Source of the DNA: Incurvaria masculella
Lineage: Eukaryota > Arthropoda > Insecta > Lepidoptera > Incurvariidae
Length of the DNA stretch: 64,000 nucleotides
Assembly (NCBI GenBank): GCA_946894095.1
Contig: OX335659.1
Location: 937,501-1,001,500, forward strand
Reading direction: 5' to 3'
The notes under the pieces were generated by a model. That model saw only the letters and a list, made by a program, of their open reading frames with translations. It had not been told where the DNA came from and did not search any database. The position numbers and the translations under genes are program-made. Shown one piece after another: positions 31,438-41,408 of this stretch. The first letter of the stretch is position 1; each line of letters begins with the position of its first letter.

Positions 31438-31672
31438 ATTGCCGACATCAAAGAAAAAGCACTATAAAGTAAAAAATAATTGCCATTTTTGTAGTTACGA
31501 TTTTTATTATTTTTTGAGTCGGTGTCAGCCAAGGTAGTCAAGGTTCTCTTGATTGGCGCAGCGCGTGCCCGGCTGACGCCGACTCAAAAAATTACAAAAA
31601 TTGTAACTACAAAAATGGCAATATTTTTTTTAAATTATTAGTGCTTTTTCTTTAAAGTCGGTTATTTTTTTT
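31438..31672. repeat. V-family hairpin module
   Basis: 31438-31531 (ATCAAAGAAAAAGCACTATA, then AAGTAAAAAATAATTGCC, ending TTTTTTGAGTCGG) is the inverted complement of 31576-31672 (GCCGACTCAAAAAATTACAA, ending AAAGTCGGTTATT). The arms are ~95 bp with a ~44-bp loop. At 8190-8290 only one arm is present, so either that copy lost an arm or this one gained an inverted duplicate. Confidence 0.85.
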
Positions 31673-32181
31673 GTAAATTTTTTTTTTCATCTATGGTGGC
31701 AAAGACAATTTCCTATCAAAACAAATGCAATACAACAATATTTTTATAACATCGGCAGGTTAGGCAGAGATGACAGATGTATCGCAAACCATTTCATTGC
31801 GATTTCATTCTATCGTCCTTCATATTACGACCTCATAATATTTCTATTTTTTTTGGTTTGACTATTCTCAATGAATTATTCTCGAAGTGTAAGATTAACC
31901 TTGTTTTTTTATTTGCACAAAAATTACGCATCTAGTCCGTAACCTATTGCCTTATTTAATTTATTTTAAATAAATTACCATTTCTACTAACCTGTAATAA
32001 AAAAAAATACAGACAACAAGAAATAAGGATACATTCATCAAATAAGGAAAGCTGTAAAGCAGTATTATAGATATAACAGAGATTAGCAAATAACTCTGTT
32101 TTTTGGGCAACGTGTTTTTGTCAGGGGGTCAAAGTACCCTTCCTTCTCTGACAAAACAAATTGTATCCATAAAATTACGCT
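31673..32181. other. No feature seen
   Basis: AT-rich DNA between the V element and the ACGTATAAT-rich element. Confidence 0.4.
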
Positions 32182-32190
32182 CCTTATAAT

Positions 32191-32831
32191 GAGTCGTATT
32201 CACTACGTATAATATTCACAACGTATAATAGTATTTTTTTCCAAAAAATTAAAACCATGCATATCGTATAATATTCACAACGTATAATGTTATACGTTGT
32301 GCATGAGTTTAAAAATAAAATAAACTCTTTGCATCATGCAGAACGTATAATAGTCACAACGTATAATATTCCTAACATGAATTCACAAAAAAAGAAAACC
32401 ATGCAGAACGTATAATATGCCAAGAAGCACTGCATAAAGCGCCCTAACGACGATACATTTAAGGCTGAAATTGCTATGAATCGATATCTGTTGAAGAGTA
32501 ACAATTTCCTACAACGCTAATTGAGACAGTCGAAAAGTCGCGTGCGAGTATAATCTTTAATCTTATATCGATAAGGGCGCTTATCGTATGAAATATTTTA
32601 GGATTATATGATATGCGTGGTTTTCATTTTTTGTTAAATAAAGATCATAACATTATACGTTGTGACTATTATACGTTATGCATGGAGAAATAAGTAATTT
32701 AATTTTTTGGACTTCTTCATGCACTACGTATAAGATTATACGATCTGCCGATTATACGTTGTGCATGGTTTTAAAATTTTGTTAAAATATGACATTATAC
32801 GATCTGCATATTATACGTTATGCCGTTCCCC
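32191..32831. mobile_element. Element with inverted arrays of ACGTATAAT motifs
   Basis: About fourteen copies of ACGTATAAT (or ATTATACGT and close variants), many extended as CACAACGTATAAT, are arranged mostly direct in the left third (32206-32415) and mostly inverted in the right third (32650-32822). The centre (32420-32645) is unrelated. CCTTATAAT stands at 32182-32190 and 32832-32840, directly outside, and may be a 9-bp target duplication. Outer termini pair poorly apart from ACGTATAATAT. Subterminal motif arrays of this sort bind transposase in several DNA transposon superfamilies. I do not recognise this family. Confidence 0.65.
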
Positions 32832-32840
32832 CCTTATAAT

Positions 32841-33530
32841 TATTATAAAATATTAAACTTCTCATTCCATTTAACATTCCTATAGCCGTGAAACCTTATG
32901 GCAATTCCCATGTTTAATTTTCGCTTCGCCATTCGTCAAATCCACTCAAACCAAATCGCTTCTTCATAAAATTACTCACGGACTTGCCCTCATTAATTTC
33001 AACTGAACAATGATTTACCCTAATGAAGACCGGGAGCGGCGGGCGGCGCACTTGTATCTTCACGACTGCAATCCATCCATTACAAATGTCTTCAAATGGA
33101 TTTAAGTCCAGCGTCGGATCTTATGCAACAACGACTGTTGATAAATTCGATCCGTGCAATTTATGCCTGTTAATATTTTTTATGTGTTGAAATATCTATA
33201 TTATGATATTTTGAAACTTCATTCCTTATTGCGTGTTTGGCGGATGGGAGCTACACTGGAAAAGTGTCCGAGCGACACTTTTGTTGTCACAGGTCCGTCA
33301 ACACATATTACCCGGCCGAAACGTTAACACCTGTGTCTTTCTTCGATAGCCTTTATCTCTGCGGCCATTTCAAAGAGGCGGTTAGCTCTTTAAGCGTACC
33401 TCGTGTTCGGCTTGACGACTAGTGTTTGTGAAATGTTATTCCGTCAGACTTTTCAGTGTTTCTTAAGGTAATTCTTTGGATAGCGAAAGGAACTTCGTCC
33501 CTACCGGGTGACCCCACCGCTCAAAATTGT
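32841..33530. other. Unassigned DNA with one short repeat
   Basis: 33230-33300 resembles 6895-6990 (GGCGGATGGGAGCT, then CGACACTTTTGTTG). 33020-33120 is moderately GC-rich. Nothing else was recognised. Confidence 0.4.
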
Positions 33531-33612
33531 CAGGGTTCCGTACCCAAAGGGTTTCGACGGAACCATATTACTAAGCCTCCGCTTTCCGTTCGTCCGTCCG
33601 TCTGAGAGAGAC
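33531..33612 (-). mobile_element. C element, 3' end fragment, minus strand
   Basis: Reads AGGGTTCCGTACCCAAAGGG, then TTTCGACGGAACC and AAGCCTCCGCTTTCCG, then CGTCCGTCCG. This is the complement of the last ~80 bp of the C family. The remainder is missing. Confidence 0.8.
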
Positions 33613-34573
33613 GATGGCTGGTCCTGGTGAGATGCTTGAACCGCAACAAAGAATAATTTACAAAAAGGTAGTAGTTTTATATTTTTATTGCTAAAAATAT
33701 CAAATAAATCGTATCAATAGTGTTATGTTACAGGTTTCGGAACATAAATAAGTCTAACTCATGTCAGTTCCCAAAAAAAATCAAGCAGCCGAGATTCGAA
33801 TCCAAGAGAAGTTCAACTGTGTTCTCCGCGAAACCGTGGCAAAGTCTCTTGGAGCTCAGCAATGATAAATAATGATCCGTGCAACAAAGCAGGGTGAAGC
33901 GTCCTCGGGCCCTGGGAACCGCGCACCTGCAGGGTCGCTATTCCACGGGCTAAACTGGGAAACTTTATGCTGCGTTTGTGGTAGAGTAGAACTTGGGATC
34001 TACAAATAATCGACTGAGGTCCTTCAAACATGGCGTGAAAACATGCCGGCCAGTCAGGCCGGCATGGTTCGCCCCGTAAGTTCGGTGAAAAAAGAGAAAA
34101 ATGAAAGATGAAAAAGAAAGAAGAAGATGAAACAACAAAGCGGCGGTACGAGAAAATCGTAGCACCACTGCTTCTACCTCTGCCCTGTTTTCACTCCGTC
34201 TGAATAACAAGCAAATAGTATGCGGCATTACATCTCTCCTTTCACCACTTGAAACGTGCATTCGTTAGAGGGAAGAAGCTGCTGAGATAATGCTCTACTG
34301 CCCTTAAGCTAAATTTTTTTAAGCCCGCCAGTAATTAATTTATCAGACCCGCGAGCAAAAAAGTTTTACTTCCAAAATATTGCTAGTTCGTCTAGTTCTA
34401 TTCGACTAGTATGGCTAGTACGAGTGCAAAATAAGTTATGATGGATTGACTTTAATTGTATTATAAGAATAACCTTACCATTAAAAACACAATGTTTGTC
34501 CAGCTGGATGATTTTCATATGTTATAGTGCTTAAAAATCCCAAACCGTCCTGCCGACTAAACGACCCACTCTC
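33613..34573. other. Unassigned DNA with a GC-rich hairpin
   Basis: 34042-34066 is a perfect 10-bp hairpin, CATGCCGGCC-AGTCA-GGCCGGCATG. There is no T-run after it, and Rho-independent terminators are not expected in a nuclear genome. The flanking frames of 72-98 codons on the minus strand have no recognised motif. No repeats were identified. Confidence 0.45.
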
Positions 34574-34716
34574 AGAACCATAGACCTAGAATCGTGCGCT
34601 GTGCTTACAAGACGAACACAGTGTGGGAGTGAGACGTCAACTTAAGTACCACTACCGCGAGTTAGAGGAAGACGGAACACATCTGCCTGATGAGACAATT
34701 TCTGAAACCGTTATCA
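34574..34716 (+). repeat. P-family repeat, copy 1
   Basis: Reads AGAACCATAGACCTAGAATC, GGGAGTGAGACGTCAACTTA, then AGTACCACTACCGCGAGTTA and CACATCTGCCTGATGAGACA. It matches the complement of 40181-40321 over about 140 bp with roughly 85% identity by eye. It is an interspersed repeat of unknown class. Confidence 0.75.
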
Positions 34717-35704
34717 ATACATTGAAGTCGCGCTCATGGAATTTAAAATGTTTCTTTTGTGAAATCTTAATGATTTCTCTAGTTTTCGTTAAAGAAAGCA
34801 TGGTGACCTGTGCATTTATAAATTGTTAAGTAAACGGGAGTTAAAGACCCGGACAAAAAACCCTTTTTTCGTGGTAAATAAGTAGTGACACACTGATTCT
34901 TTCGGTCAAATTCCTTTACTGTTCCTCAATATTTCAAAATAAAACTTAAAACATAACTTCAGATCATTATTTTGCAGCCACACGGCGATTTAGAAAGAAA
35001 ATTGAGTAAAAAAAGAAATTTCAGTACATTTTGTATGAAACTATTTTGGTCTCACCCGTCGGTTACTTTGTAGGTCTTTACATTCCAAGCCTATGCTCGG
35101 ACCAGAACATAAAGTATTCTGACTATTTTTAGTGGAATATTCACATATGTTTTTACTTCCATGTTTCACGTTGGTTCTCACTAGGCGATCCAAGGGGTGC
35201 AAGTCCCCACTAGACCGGAAATGGCTAGACTACTATCCCGTGGGCAACATCACAGAATATTTTCGAACGCACGTTATGAGCAAAGTTTTAACTTCAAAGT
35301 TGAGTTACATCGGTGGGAACAAGGAAGACAGCGAAGTTGAATGAAGTTTTGTGACATGAATAATATAAATGTTTTTATTCGAGCGTGTATTGTTATATTT
35401 ATTACTATGAACAGAACGTGAAATTATTGATTCTATTATACTTTGCTTATTTTATAAAAAGAAGAAGAACAAGGGATTTTAAATATAAAGATGATAAAAA
35501 TCTTTAATTTACAAAAGGATTTGTTAGCTGAAATCAAGAGAATCTTTCTCCAAAAACGTTATTTTATAGCATAAGAATGAAATAAAATAATTTAAAAGGT
35601 TAAATAACAATACCTTTCTACATGGATAAAATTGACAAAATAATATGAAAATAATAATGCAGTACGATCAAAGAATATTTTTGAAATCTACTTCGAATGG
35701 ATTC
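34717..35704. other. No feature seen
   Basis: AT-rich. Frames of 62-70 codons show no motif. 35705-35709 is the left target duplication of the LTR element. Confidence 0.4.
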
Positions 35705-35709
35705 ATCGA

Positions 35710-35909
35710 TGTCACGTCTTGGCGTGCTCGGGGGTGGCGTAGCTCAGTGAAAATCCAGATCATCGGGAACCAGAACTTTATTTGGCAAAATTATTTTCTA
35801 AAAACAAAACTCTCTCCGATCCGCTTTTTCTAGTCTCTCTTCGAACACGGAACTGTCATTTTTTTTAAACTATTCTATTTTATTTTTATGTGCATGGCCT
35901 GGCATGACA
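35710..35909 (-). repeat. LTR (3' LTR of the minus-strand element)
   Basis: Runs TGTCACGTCTTGG to GGCATGACA on the plus strand, identical to 37925-38124. Read on the minus strand it has an A/T-rich stretch (ACATAAAAATAAAATAG) that could serve as a TATA region and, further on, CCAAATAAAGTTCTGG with an AATAAA polyadenylation signal, as expected for U3-R order. Confidence 0.93.
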
Positions 35910-35925
35910 CCCTTCCCTATCTTTA
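35910..35925 (-). other. Polypurine tract
   Basis: The minus strand reads AAAGATAGGGAAGGG directly before the TGTCA start of the 3' LTR. A purine run in this position primes plus-strand DNA synthesis in LTR retrotransposons and fixes the orientation of the element. Confidence 0.8.
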
Positions 35926-37756
35926 CAAATTAGTTTATGTTCCACCAAGTTTAGTTCTGAGGTCCCAAAACTTCGAGGAGTATTTGCTAACTAATTTCAA
36001 GAACTGCCCGAGTGGGGCCCTGTGTCCCATATTCATTTGTGAACACAGTTTGACCGAGTAAAACCTCGTCAAAATCTCAGTCAGAATCCTTGACCTGACA
36101 GTCGAGCAGACAGACATTTATATTTATAAAAAACGATCACTAGATCTGCTCGCAAGAAGCTAGTAACAATTTATAATATATACTCTATACTCTATGACTC
36201 CTTACAGACCTATGAAGTAATTGCCTTGTGTGGCCGTTACTTACTATCAACTCTGTGACAGAAGACTTGAAACTCTATGGATCATTGTATGCTGTCTTCT
36301 GAGACTGGCCGCTGGCCGGACAGACTAGACGTTTGACAGGTTGTCATACGTCACTTTGTAACATGAATTATTTTAAACTTCACAACCCACAACATAAATT
36401 ATTCTACATAGTTAAACATAATCTTTTATAGGCCTGAGATAGAAAGCTAGAGCCATACGGGCTCCTTAAACATTTGCTTCGTCCTGTTTGCTTCGTCCCG
36501 ATTTTTTTCCGGTTGGTTGATGAGTGCATGACTCCAGCCTGAAGACGCTCCCAGCCGCCGACTCGAAGACGACCGAGCGAACGCCGAGGACCAGCGTGCT
36601 TTTGAAGCTCAGCACCCAGCATCGGAGGGTAGCGCGTTCCAAACTCGATGGCATCACACAACAACATATTAGACTAAGTCTTACGAGTCCTTTGTCTATT
36701 TACTAAGATGATACTACTTAATAGAATACATGTACTTACGTAAAATTATTCTATTTATTTAACTAATATGATAAACCTAATCAGGTATGGACGATGGTAC
36801 ATAAGCCAAAATATTACAAATAAATCAATTAATAATATTGAATTAAATAAAATTTGGTCTATTTCACTAGAATATTATTTAAAGTTACGGATGAAATCAA
36901 AGGAAAACATACTTATGTTATGTTATCTAGAGTTATTACTAGAGTTATAATTAAAAAATATGTATGATTATAGCTATGGTACAAACATAATTATTTTAAG
37001 TACAAAAATCATCCATGGATGACAACCAAATTAGGATAATATTATGCTAAAGAAAGGTAATACAAAGAGTGAAAAAGATATTTAATAAATGAGATGATAC
37101 CTTTCATTTCGAACATTCGGAATGCAATATTATTGGATACGAAGGTTTTCGCCTACACCTGGGTGTGCTACCGAAGTTATCTATGTTTTCTTCAGAGAAA
37201 ACTAAATATGAATATGAACATAATCGAATCAATATATCTATACATTTCAGTCAGATGAAATTAGATAAAATAGACCCTAGTACGTTGCAAATTCTAACCG
37301 GAAGTTACCGCACATCGACCCCATCGTTATTTACTCCAAGAATAAAATGCTCTGAGTAGACCATGAAATTAAAATAATTCAACAATTCTACAAACTTATA
37401 TACTTGAGACCCTTCTCGTACACACAAACTTAATCAGTAAAAATAATAGGCAATCAAATAAAATTATAATATATTCCTAACAGGAACAGATTCAAAATAA
37501 TTACTAGCCTAGATTTATTCGCATTCAGAATTATTCCAAATATGTCACGGTTAAGACCAAATGGATATTTTTGAATTTTGGGAATGGCTCTTTACTTGAC
37601 CCTACCCTATTATACTAAAGTAAAATAACATAAGTACATACTACGAGTGCGGTGATTGTACAACAAAATAAAGATCTAACTACTAATATATGCACATGAC
37701 ATATTATTAGAATCAAGACATGGTAAAAAAAAAGGATTATTGGTATCAGTTACGCA
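35926..37756 (-). other. LTR-element interior without a recognisable gene
   Basis: About 1.8 kb between the integrase stop codon and the polypurine tract. In env-bearing gypsy elements this position holds env, but the longest minus-strand frame here is 87 codons (36404-36667) and carries no recognised motif. 36480-36680 is GC-rich and the rest AT-rich. It may be a decayed third ORF or unrelated captured sequence. Confidence 0.5.
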
Positions 37757-37885
37757 CGAATGTAAAAAGGTTTCATTCTATTCATGTGAATATTTTGTTC
37801 GAATTTCAGCTTATCATTTAGACTTTTTATTTTGTAATTCACTGGAGATAATCGAGCTGTGATTCTATAAGGACCTTCGTACATG
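37757..37885 (-). pseudogene. Integrase C-terminal (GPY/F) remnant
   Basis: A minus-strand frame of about 43 codons reads YEGPYRI, then RLSPVNYKI and NIHMNRMKPFY before a stop at about 37757. This is the GPY/F module and the terminal 'HxxRxKPF' motif of Ty3/gypsy integrases. A TGA lies in frame just upstream (about 37898), and the catalytic core, HHCC zinc finger and everything before them are missing. The remnant sits only ~40 bp after the primer-binding site, so a deletion has removed gag and nearly all of pol. Confidence 0.8.
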
Positions 37886-37904
37886 CGTTTTGTAATTCAC
37901 TGAG

Positions 37905-37924
37905 CTACCCGGCGCCTCCACCAA
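37905..37924 (-). other. Primer-binding-site candidate
   Basis: On the minus strand the LTR end CGTGACA is followed by T and then TGGTGGAGGCGCCGGG. A TGG-initiated stretch at this position is what a tRNA primer binding site looks like. A shifted reading, TGGAGGCGCCG, would match the 3' end of a tRNA with acceptor strand CGGCGCC (tRNA-Thr-like), but I cannot confirm the tRNA. Confidence 0.65.
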
Positions 37925-38124
37925 TGTCACGTCTTGGCGTGCTCGGGGGTGGCGTAGCTCAGTGAAAATCCAGATCATCGGGAACCAGAACTTTATTTGG
38001 CAAAATTATTTTCTAAAAACAAAACTCTCTCCGATCCGCTTTTTCTAGTCTCTCTTCGAACACGGAACTGTCATTTTTTTTAAACTATTCTATTTTATTT
38101 TTATGTGCATGGCCTGGCATGACA
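37925..38124 (-). repeat. LTR (5' LTR of the minus-strand element)
   Basis: Identical in all 200 positions I compared to 35710-35909. It is followed on its right by ATCGA, the second target duplication. Confidence 0.93.
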
Positions 38125-38129
38125 ATCGA

Positions 38130-39403
38130 ATACCCACTTTTAATTTATGATTGAATTACCATTTTTGGCAAAAAATATCGAAGGTTGTTTTCACCTTATT
38201 TATACGTAGTTACTGTCTTACCTAATAAAACCTCAAACATTTTATCAAAACCATGCTCTCAATAAATAATTATTGTTGTTGGGGTTAGGTCAATGTAATA
38301 TAATTAGCCGTCAATGTCCGATTACATAAAAAAGCGTGTGAAAAGAGTTTTTCCATTACTTTGTTTAATAGCATCACCTTTGTTATATCAGCCGCCTTTA
38401 TTTTGTGATTATGGAACATTGTATATTTTTTTTAGTTTATTAACATCAGAAAAGAGTACATTAGTAGTCGTAAGTATAATTTAGTATTAGTCGATATGAC
38501 ATTGCAATTAAGATCCATTCATTAAGAAGGTACGAACATATGAGGCAGTTGTGACTAGGTTGCTCTGAAGACATTAATATGCAGGCATGTATCAAATCAA
38601 ATATCAACAGCTTTTCATTTGAGCGGAAAAACTTAAAAGGAATAATATGGAAAACTCAGTTCACTTTTTTTTGCATACAATTTTGATGTTTATTAAATAT
38701 GTTCAACTTGCCTGCTATGATCATCATCTATTGTCATCTATCAGGTGCAGAATTTTACGGGAAATTTAAATGTATAGATATGTAATGTCTTGATACATTT
38801 CCATTAAAAATGGAAAAACAATAAACTGTCAAAGTTTAAAAGTTTAAGGGCGTTGTAGATATTCAATGTCTGTAAAGAAAAACGTGAAACATATCTGTGT
38901 ATAATATGAGCACGTATCTTCTACAAAAAACCACGGAGAAGCACGCCACAAACTTTGACAACAAGTATGTTTCTCCGTACATCCAGGCGTTGCATAAACA
39001 TTTTATCTGCCAAAGTATTTCCTTACTCAACAAAACATCCTGCCAACATTACGAGTACACCCCGGCATCGCCCATCCGGCAACTCAAACAGGATGTTCGA
39101 GCACAATATGCGTATTTTCAGGAAGGCTGAAACTTACGTCGCTCGCAGAAAACTTGGAGTATTTACGTAGTGCTATCTCGAGTGGGGCGTCTGAGTAAAA
39201 CTCGCTGGCTCACGAGCCGACGTTTGATATTTGCTATTAGGTGTTTCGGGTATATGATAACGATATCCTTAAGATATCACGATTTATTTTGGAAAATTGT
39301 ATTCGTTAAATTCAAGAAATATCCATAAATTAATCTCCCAATCGCATATAAATATGCAATTTATTGAAGCCTTATGCAAAACTGTATTAAATGAAAACAT
39401 TAT
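38130..39403. other. No gene seen
   Basis: Mostly AT-rich. 38280-38335 includes a possible scrap of an S tail (TAGCCGTCAATGTCCGATTA, then CATAAAA). A 74-codon ATG frame (38906-39130) has no motif. 39185-39215 has CTCGCTGGCTCACGAGC. Confidence 0.35.
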
Positions 39404-39655
39404 ATCGTCGGTATACTGGTAAAACCCGCTAATTTTCATTTCTTAGTAAAATGAGTTAATCATGCAGTTCTACTTAATTTTCCAAGCTCTTTCTTACGGT
39501 AAAACCCATATATTGCTATGACGTTTAGTTTTAAAGTTAGGTTGTGTAAACACATGGACAATTGTACCAACCATTATGAGCTATTAAAGTTTCAAGTCCA
39601 TTTATCTCGAAGCTCTCATTTCTTAATTAAAGGGTTTTTTCAGGATACCGACGAT
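39404..39655. mobile_element. T-family TIR element, copy 2 (252 bp)
   Basis: Starts ATCGTCGGTATACTGGTAAA, and the complement of its end is ATCGTCGGTATCCTGAAAAA, then ACCC. The interior matches 25839-26096 closely (GACGTTTAGTTTTAAAGTTA, then GGTTGTGTAAACACATGG). Two copies with matching ends support a mobile non-autonomous element. Confidence 0.85.
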
Positions 39656-40180
39656 GTAATGTCCAAAGATTTTTGTTTCTCTTAAATCGAAATAGACCTA
39701 AATTTCCAATTTAGTAAAAGCTCACAAAATCTATAGCACGCGTTACGTAACAACCACCGTGGGAGGAGAGTTAATAGCGAGCCTATTGCCTTCGCGTTAC
39801 GGCCTACATTTGAGAACTCCGACAAAAAGGATCACCGTATTCCTCATGAAATTTAAAACAATCTGGTAAGTATCTTTATATGATATAACTGGTAGAGATA
39901 CAGCCTTTATAATAACATCTTTCTCAGTCGATGATCTTAGTTTAGTTTTCCAGTGTGCAACAACGTTAACACCAGAACTAAGAACTGTTACTAATGATAA
40001 ATACTGTTCTAAGAATTCATATCTGTAACTGATGATTAGACAAGGTCTGATCTGATTTTCTGTCTAAAACACTGAAATAAAAAACAAAATATGTCAAATC
40101 GATGTCAACTGAACTGACAATAATGACAAGAGCTTATAGATGAAAAGCTTTTTCATCTAAGGACATGAGCTGGTAATGAG
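39656..40180. other. No feature seen
   Basis: Mixed composition, no recognised repeats. Confidence 0.4.
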
Positions 40181-40321
40181 ATAACCATTTCGGAAGTTGT
40201 CTCATCGGGCAGATGTGTTCCATCTCGCTCTAACTCGCGGCAGTGGTACTTGAGGTGACGTCTCACTCCCGCGCTTTGTTAGTCTCGTAAGCACAGCGCG
40301 CTACGCTAGGTCTATGGTTCA
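40181..40321 (-). repeat. P-family repeat, copy 2
   Basis: The complement reads GAACCATAGACCTAGCGTAG, GGGAGTGAGACGTCACCTCA, AGTACCACTGCCGCGAGTTA and CACATCTGCCCGATGAGACA. It is the inverted partner of 34574-34716. Confidence 0.75.
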
Positions 40322-40933
40322 GTTCGACCCTAACTCTCGTCACCAGCGCGACCAGCCGGCGGCCCGCGGCTCCCAACTTTTCCTCGGCGCCTCTCAAACT
40401 GTTTTGTATATGATTACCGCCGAGGAAGCAACGCGCGCACTTAAACATTCCCGCGCTCCTCGGGGAAATCTATTGCGAGGCGGAGTCGAAAGTGAGACGA
40501 ACAAGTGCGGAATTCGTCTTGCGAGAAAAATTGGGCGTGTGCATTGCGGCCGGAGGGGGGTTCGGAACTTTGCCGCTTGAGGAAATGCGGGGAAGGCGAT
40601 ATTTTCAGTTAAATATATTTCATTGTTTTTGAAATTTTTTTTCGTTGTCGCTTCCATCACCGAAAATTCTATGCTATAGTACCTACCCGGATGGGATAAA
40701 CCTGGTCGCTGAATAAGTAAGACACATTCACCTACTGTTTTACGTAGAATACTAACTATGTACGAACGACACATCCCTCAGTCGTCTCTTACGACACACA
40801 TGGGAAGGGTAGATGGCGCTAGCGTGTATTTTGATCCAATGCTAAGGCATTTTGACTGACATGATTGATATATCAACCTAATACACATGTATAAAAACAA
40901 AGAAATATATTATACTCGATTGTAAAGTGTACA
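40322..40933. other. GC-rich stretch, then AT-rich DNA
   Basis: 40322-40590 is GC-rich with many CpGs. Two overlapping frames (88 and 126 codons on opposite strands) run through it, and neither has a recognisable motif. It directly adjoins the P repeat and may be the rest of that element. 40805-40815 has AGATGGCGCTA, a frequent short motif in moth repeats. Confidence 0.35.
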
Positions 40934-41301
40934 CACTGAGAAAAAAATATTGTTGGCCCAACAAAGAAACTTTAACCCCGGAGAGCCGTCATAGTGAATT
41001 GGTTGCAACGACAACCTTTATTTTGTCGACCATATATACAATCTAACAAAGTAATTCTAGCAAAAGATACTAGACATTGTTGCGCTCGCAACTTCCACTT
41101 TGTTACGCTAAAAAACAGTGACCAAAGTTGTTACAGTAACAAATACGACTTTGTTTCAATAACAAAAAGAAATCGACAAAATAAAAGCTGTCCTGAGAAA
41201 TAAGCTCGATTCGTTATAGTAACAACTTATTTTGATGCTTCAACAATTTTTTTCTGACAACGTGATTTTTGTCACTTTGTCAGCCTACTTTTTTCTCAGT
41301 G
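40934..41301. mobile_element. TIR element with CACTGAGAAAAAA ends (368 bp)
   Basis: Both termini are CACTGAGAAAAAA in inverted orientation (40934 rightwards, 41301 leftwards). Inside are repeated TTTGTTAC/GTAACAAA and CAACAAAG/CTTTGTTG motifs in both orientations, like subterminal repeats. It has no coding capacity. CA follows or precedes each end, but I could not establish a target duplication. It is a non-autonomous DNA transposon of unknown superfamily. Confidence 0.7.
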
Positions 41302-41408
41302 CAGTATTGCGCTAATGTGTTTACAGTAGGTTAGGTGTTAGCCATATAAATCCAGCTCCATAAAACACGAGACATTAGTCACTTCACATCCGAAACCCTA
41401 AATTTGAG

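Larger units (their letters stand above)
35710..38124 (-). mobile_element. Ty3/gypsy-type LTR retrotransposon, coding-poor derivative
   Basis: Two 200-bp direct repeats, identical by my base-by-base reading, bound a 2015-bp interior. Each begins TGTCA and ends TGACA, and ATCGA lies just outside both (35705-35709 and 38125-38129), a 5-bp target duplication. The primer-binding-site candidate and polypurine tract place the element on the minus strand. The only recognisable coding part is the end of an integrase (GPY/F domain) near the 5' end. No gag, protease, RT or RNase H frame is present. Identical LTRs imply recent insertion, so the copy was probably mobilised by proteins of another element. 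Confidence 0.92.

Noticed and set aside
32202..32822. CRISPR-like array of ACGTATAAT repeats
   Set aside because: The repeats are 9-13 bp, occur in both orientations with irregular spacing, and the window is eukaryotic.
34042..34066. Transcription terminator
   Set aside because: Hairpin without a T-run, in a eukaryotic context.
35710..38124. Endogenous retrovirus with env
   Set aside because: The region after integrase is long enough for an env-like frame, but no frame above 87 codons and no signal or transmembrane segment is recognisable. I call it a gypsy-type retrotransposon derivative only.
40314..40774. Overlapping 88- and 126-codon frames on opposite strands
   Set aside because: GC-rich DNA with few stops produces overlapping frames. 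Neither shows a motif, and part overlaps a P-family repeat.
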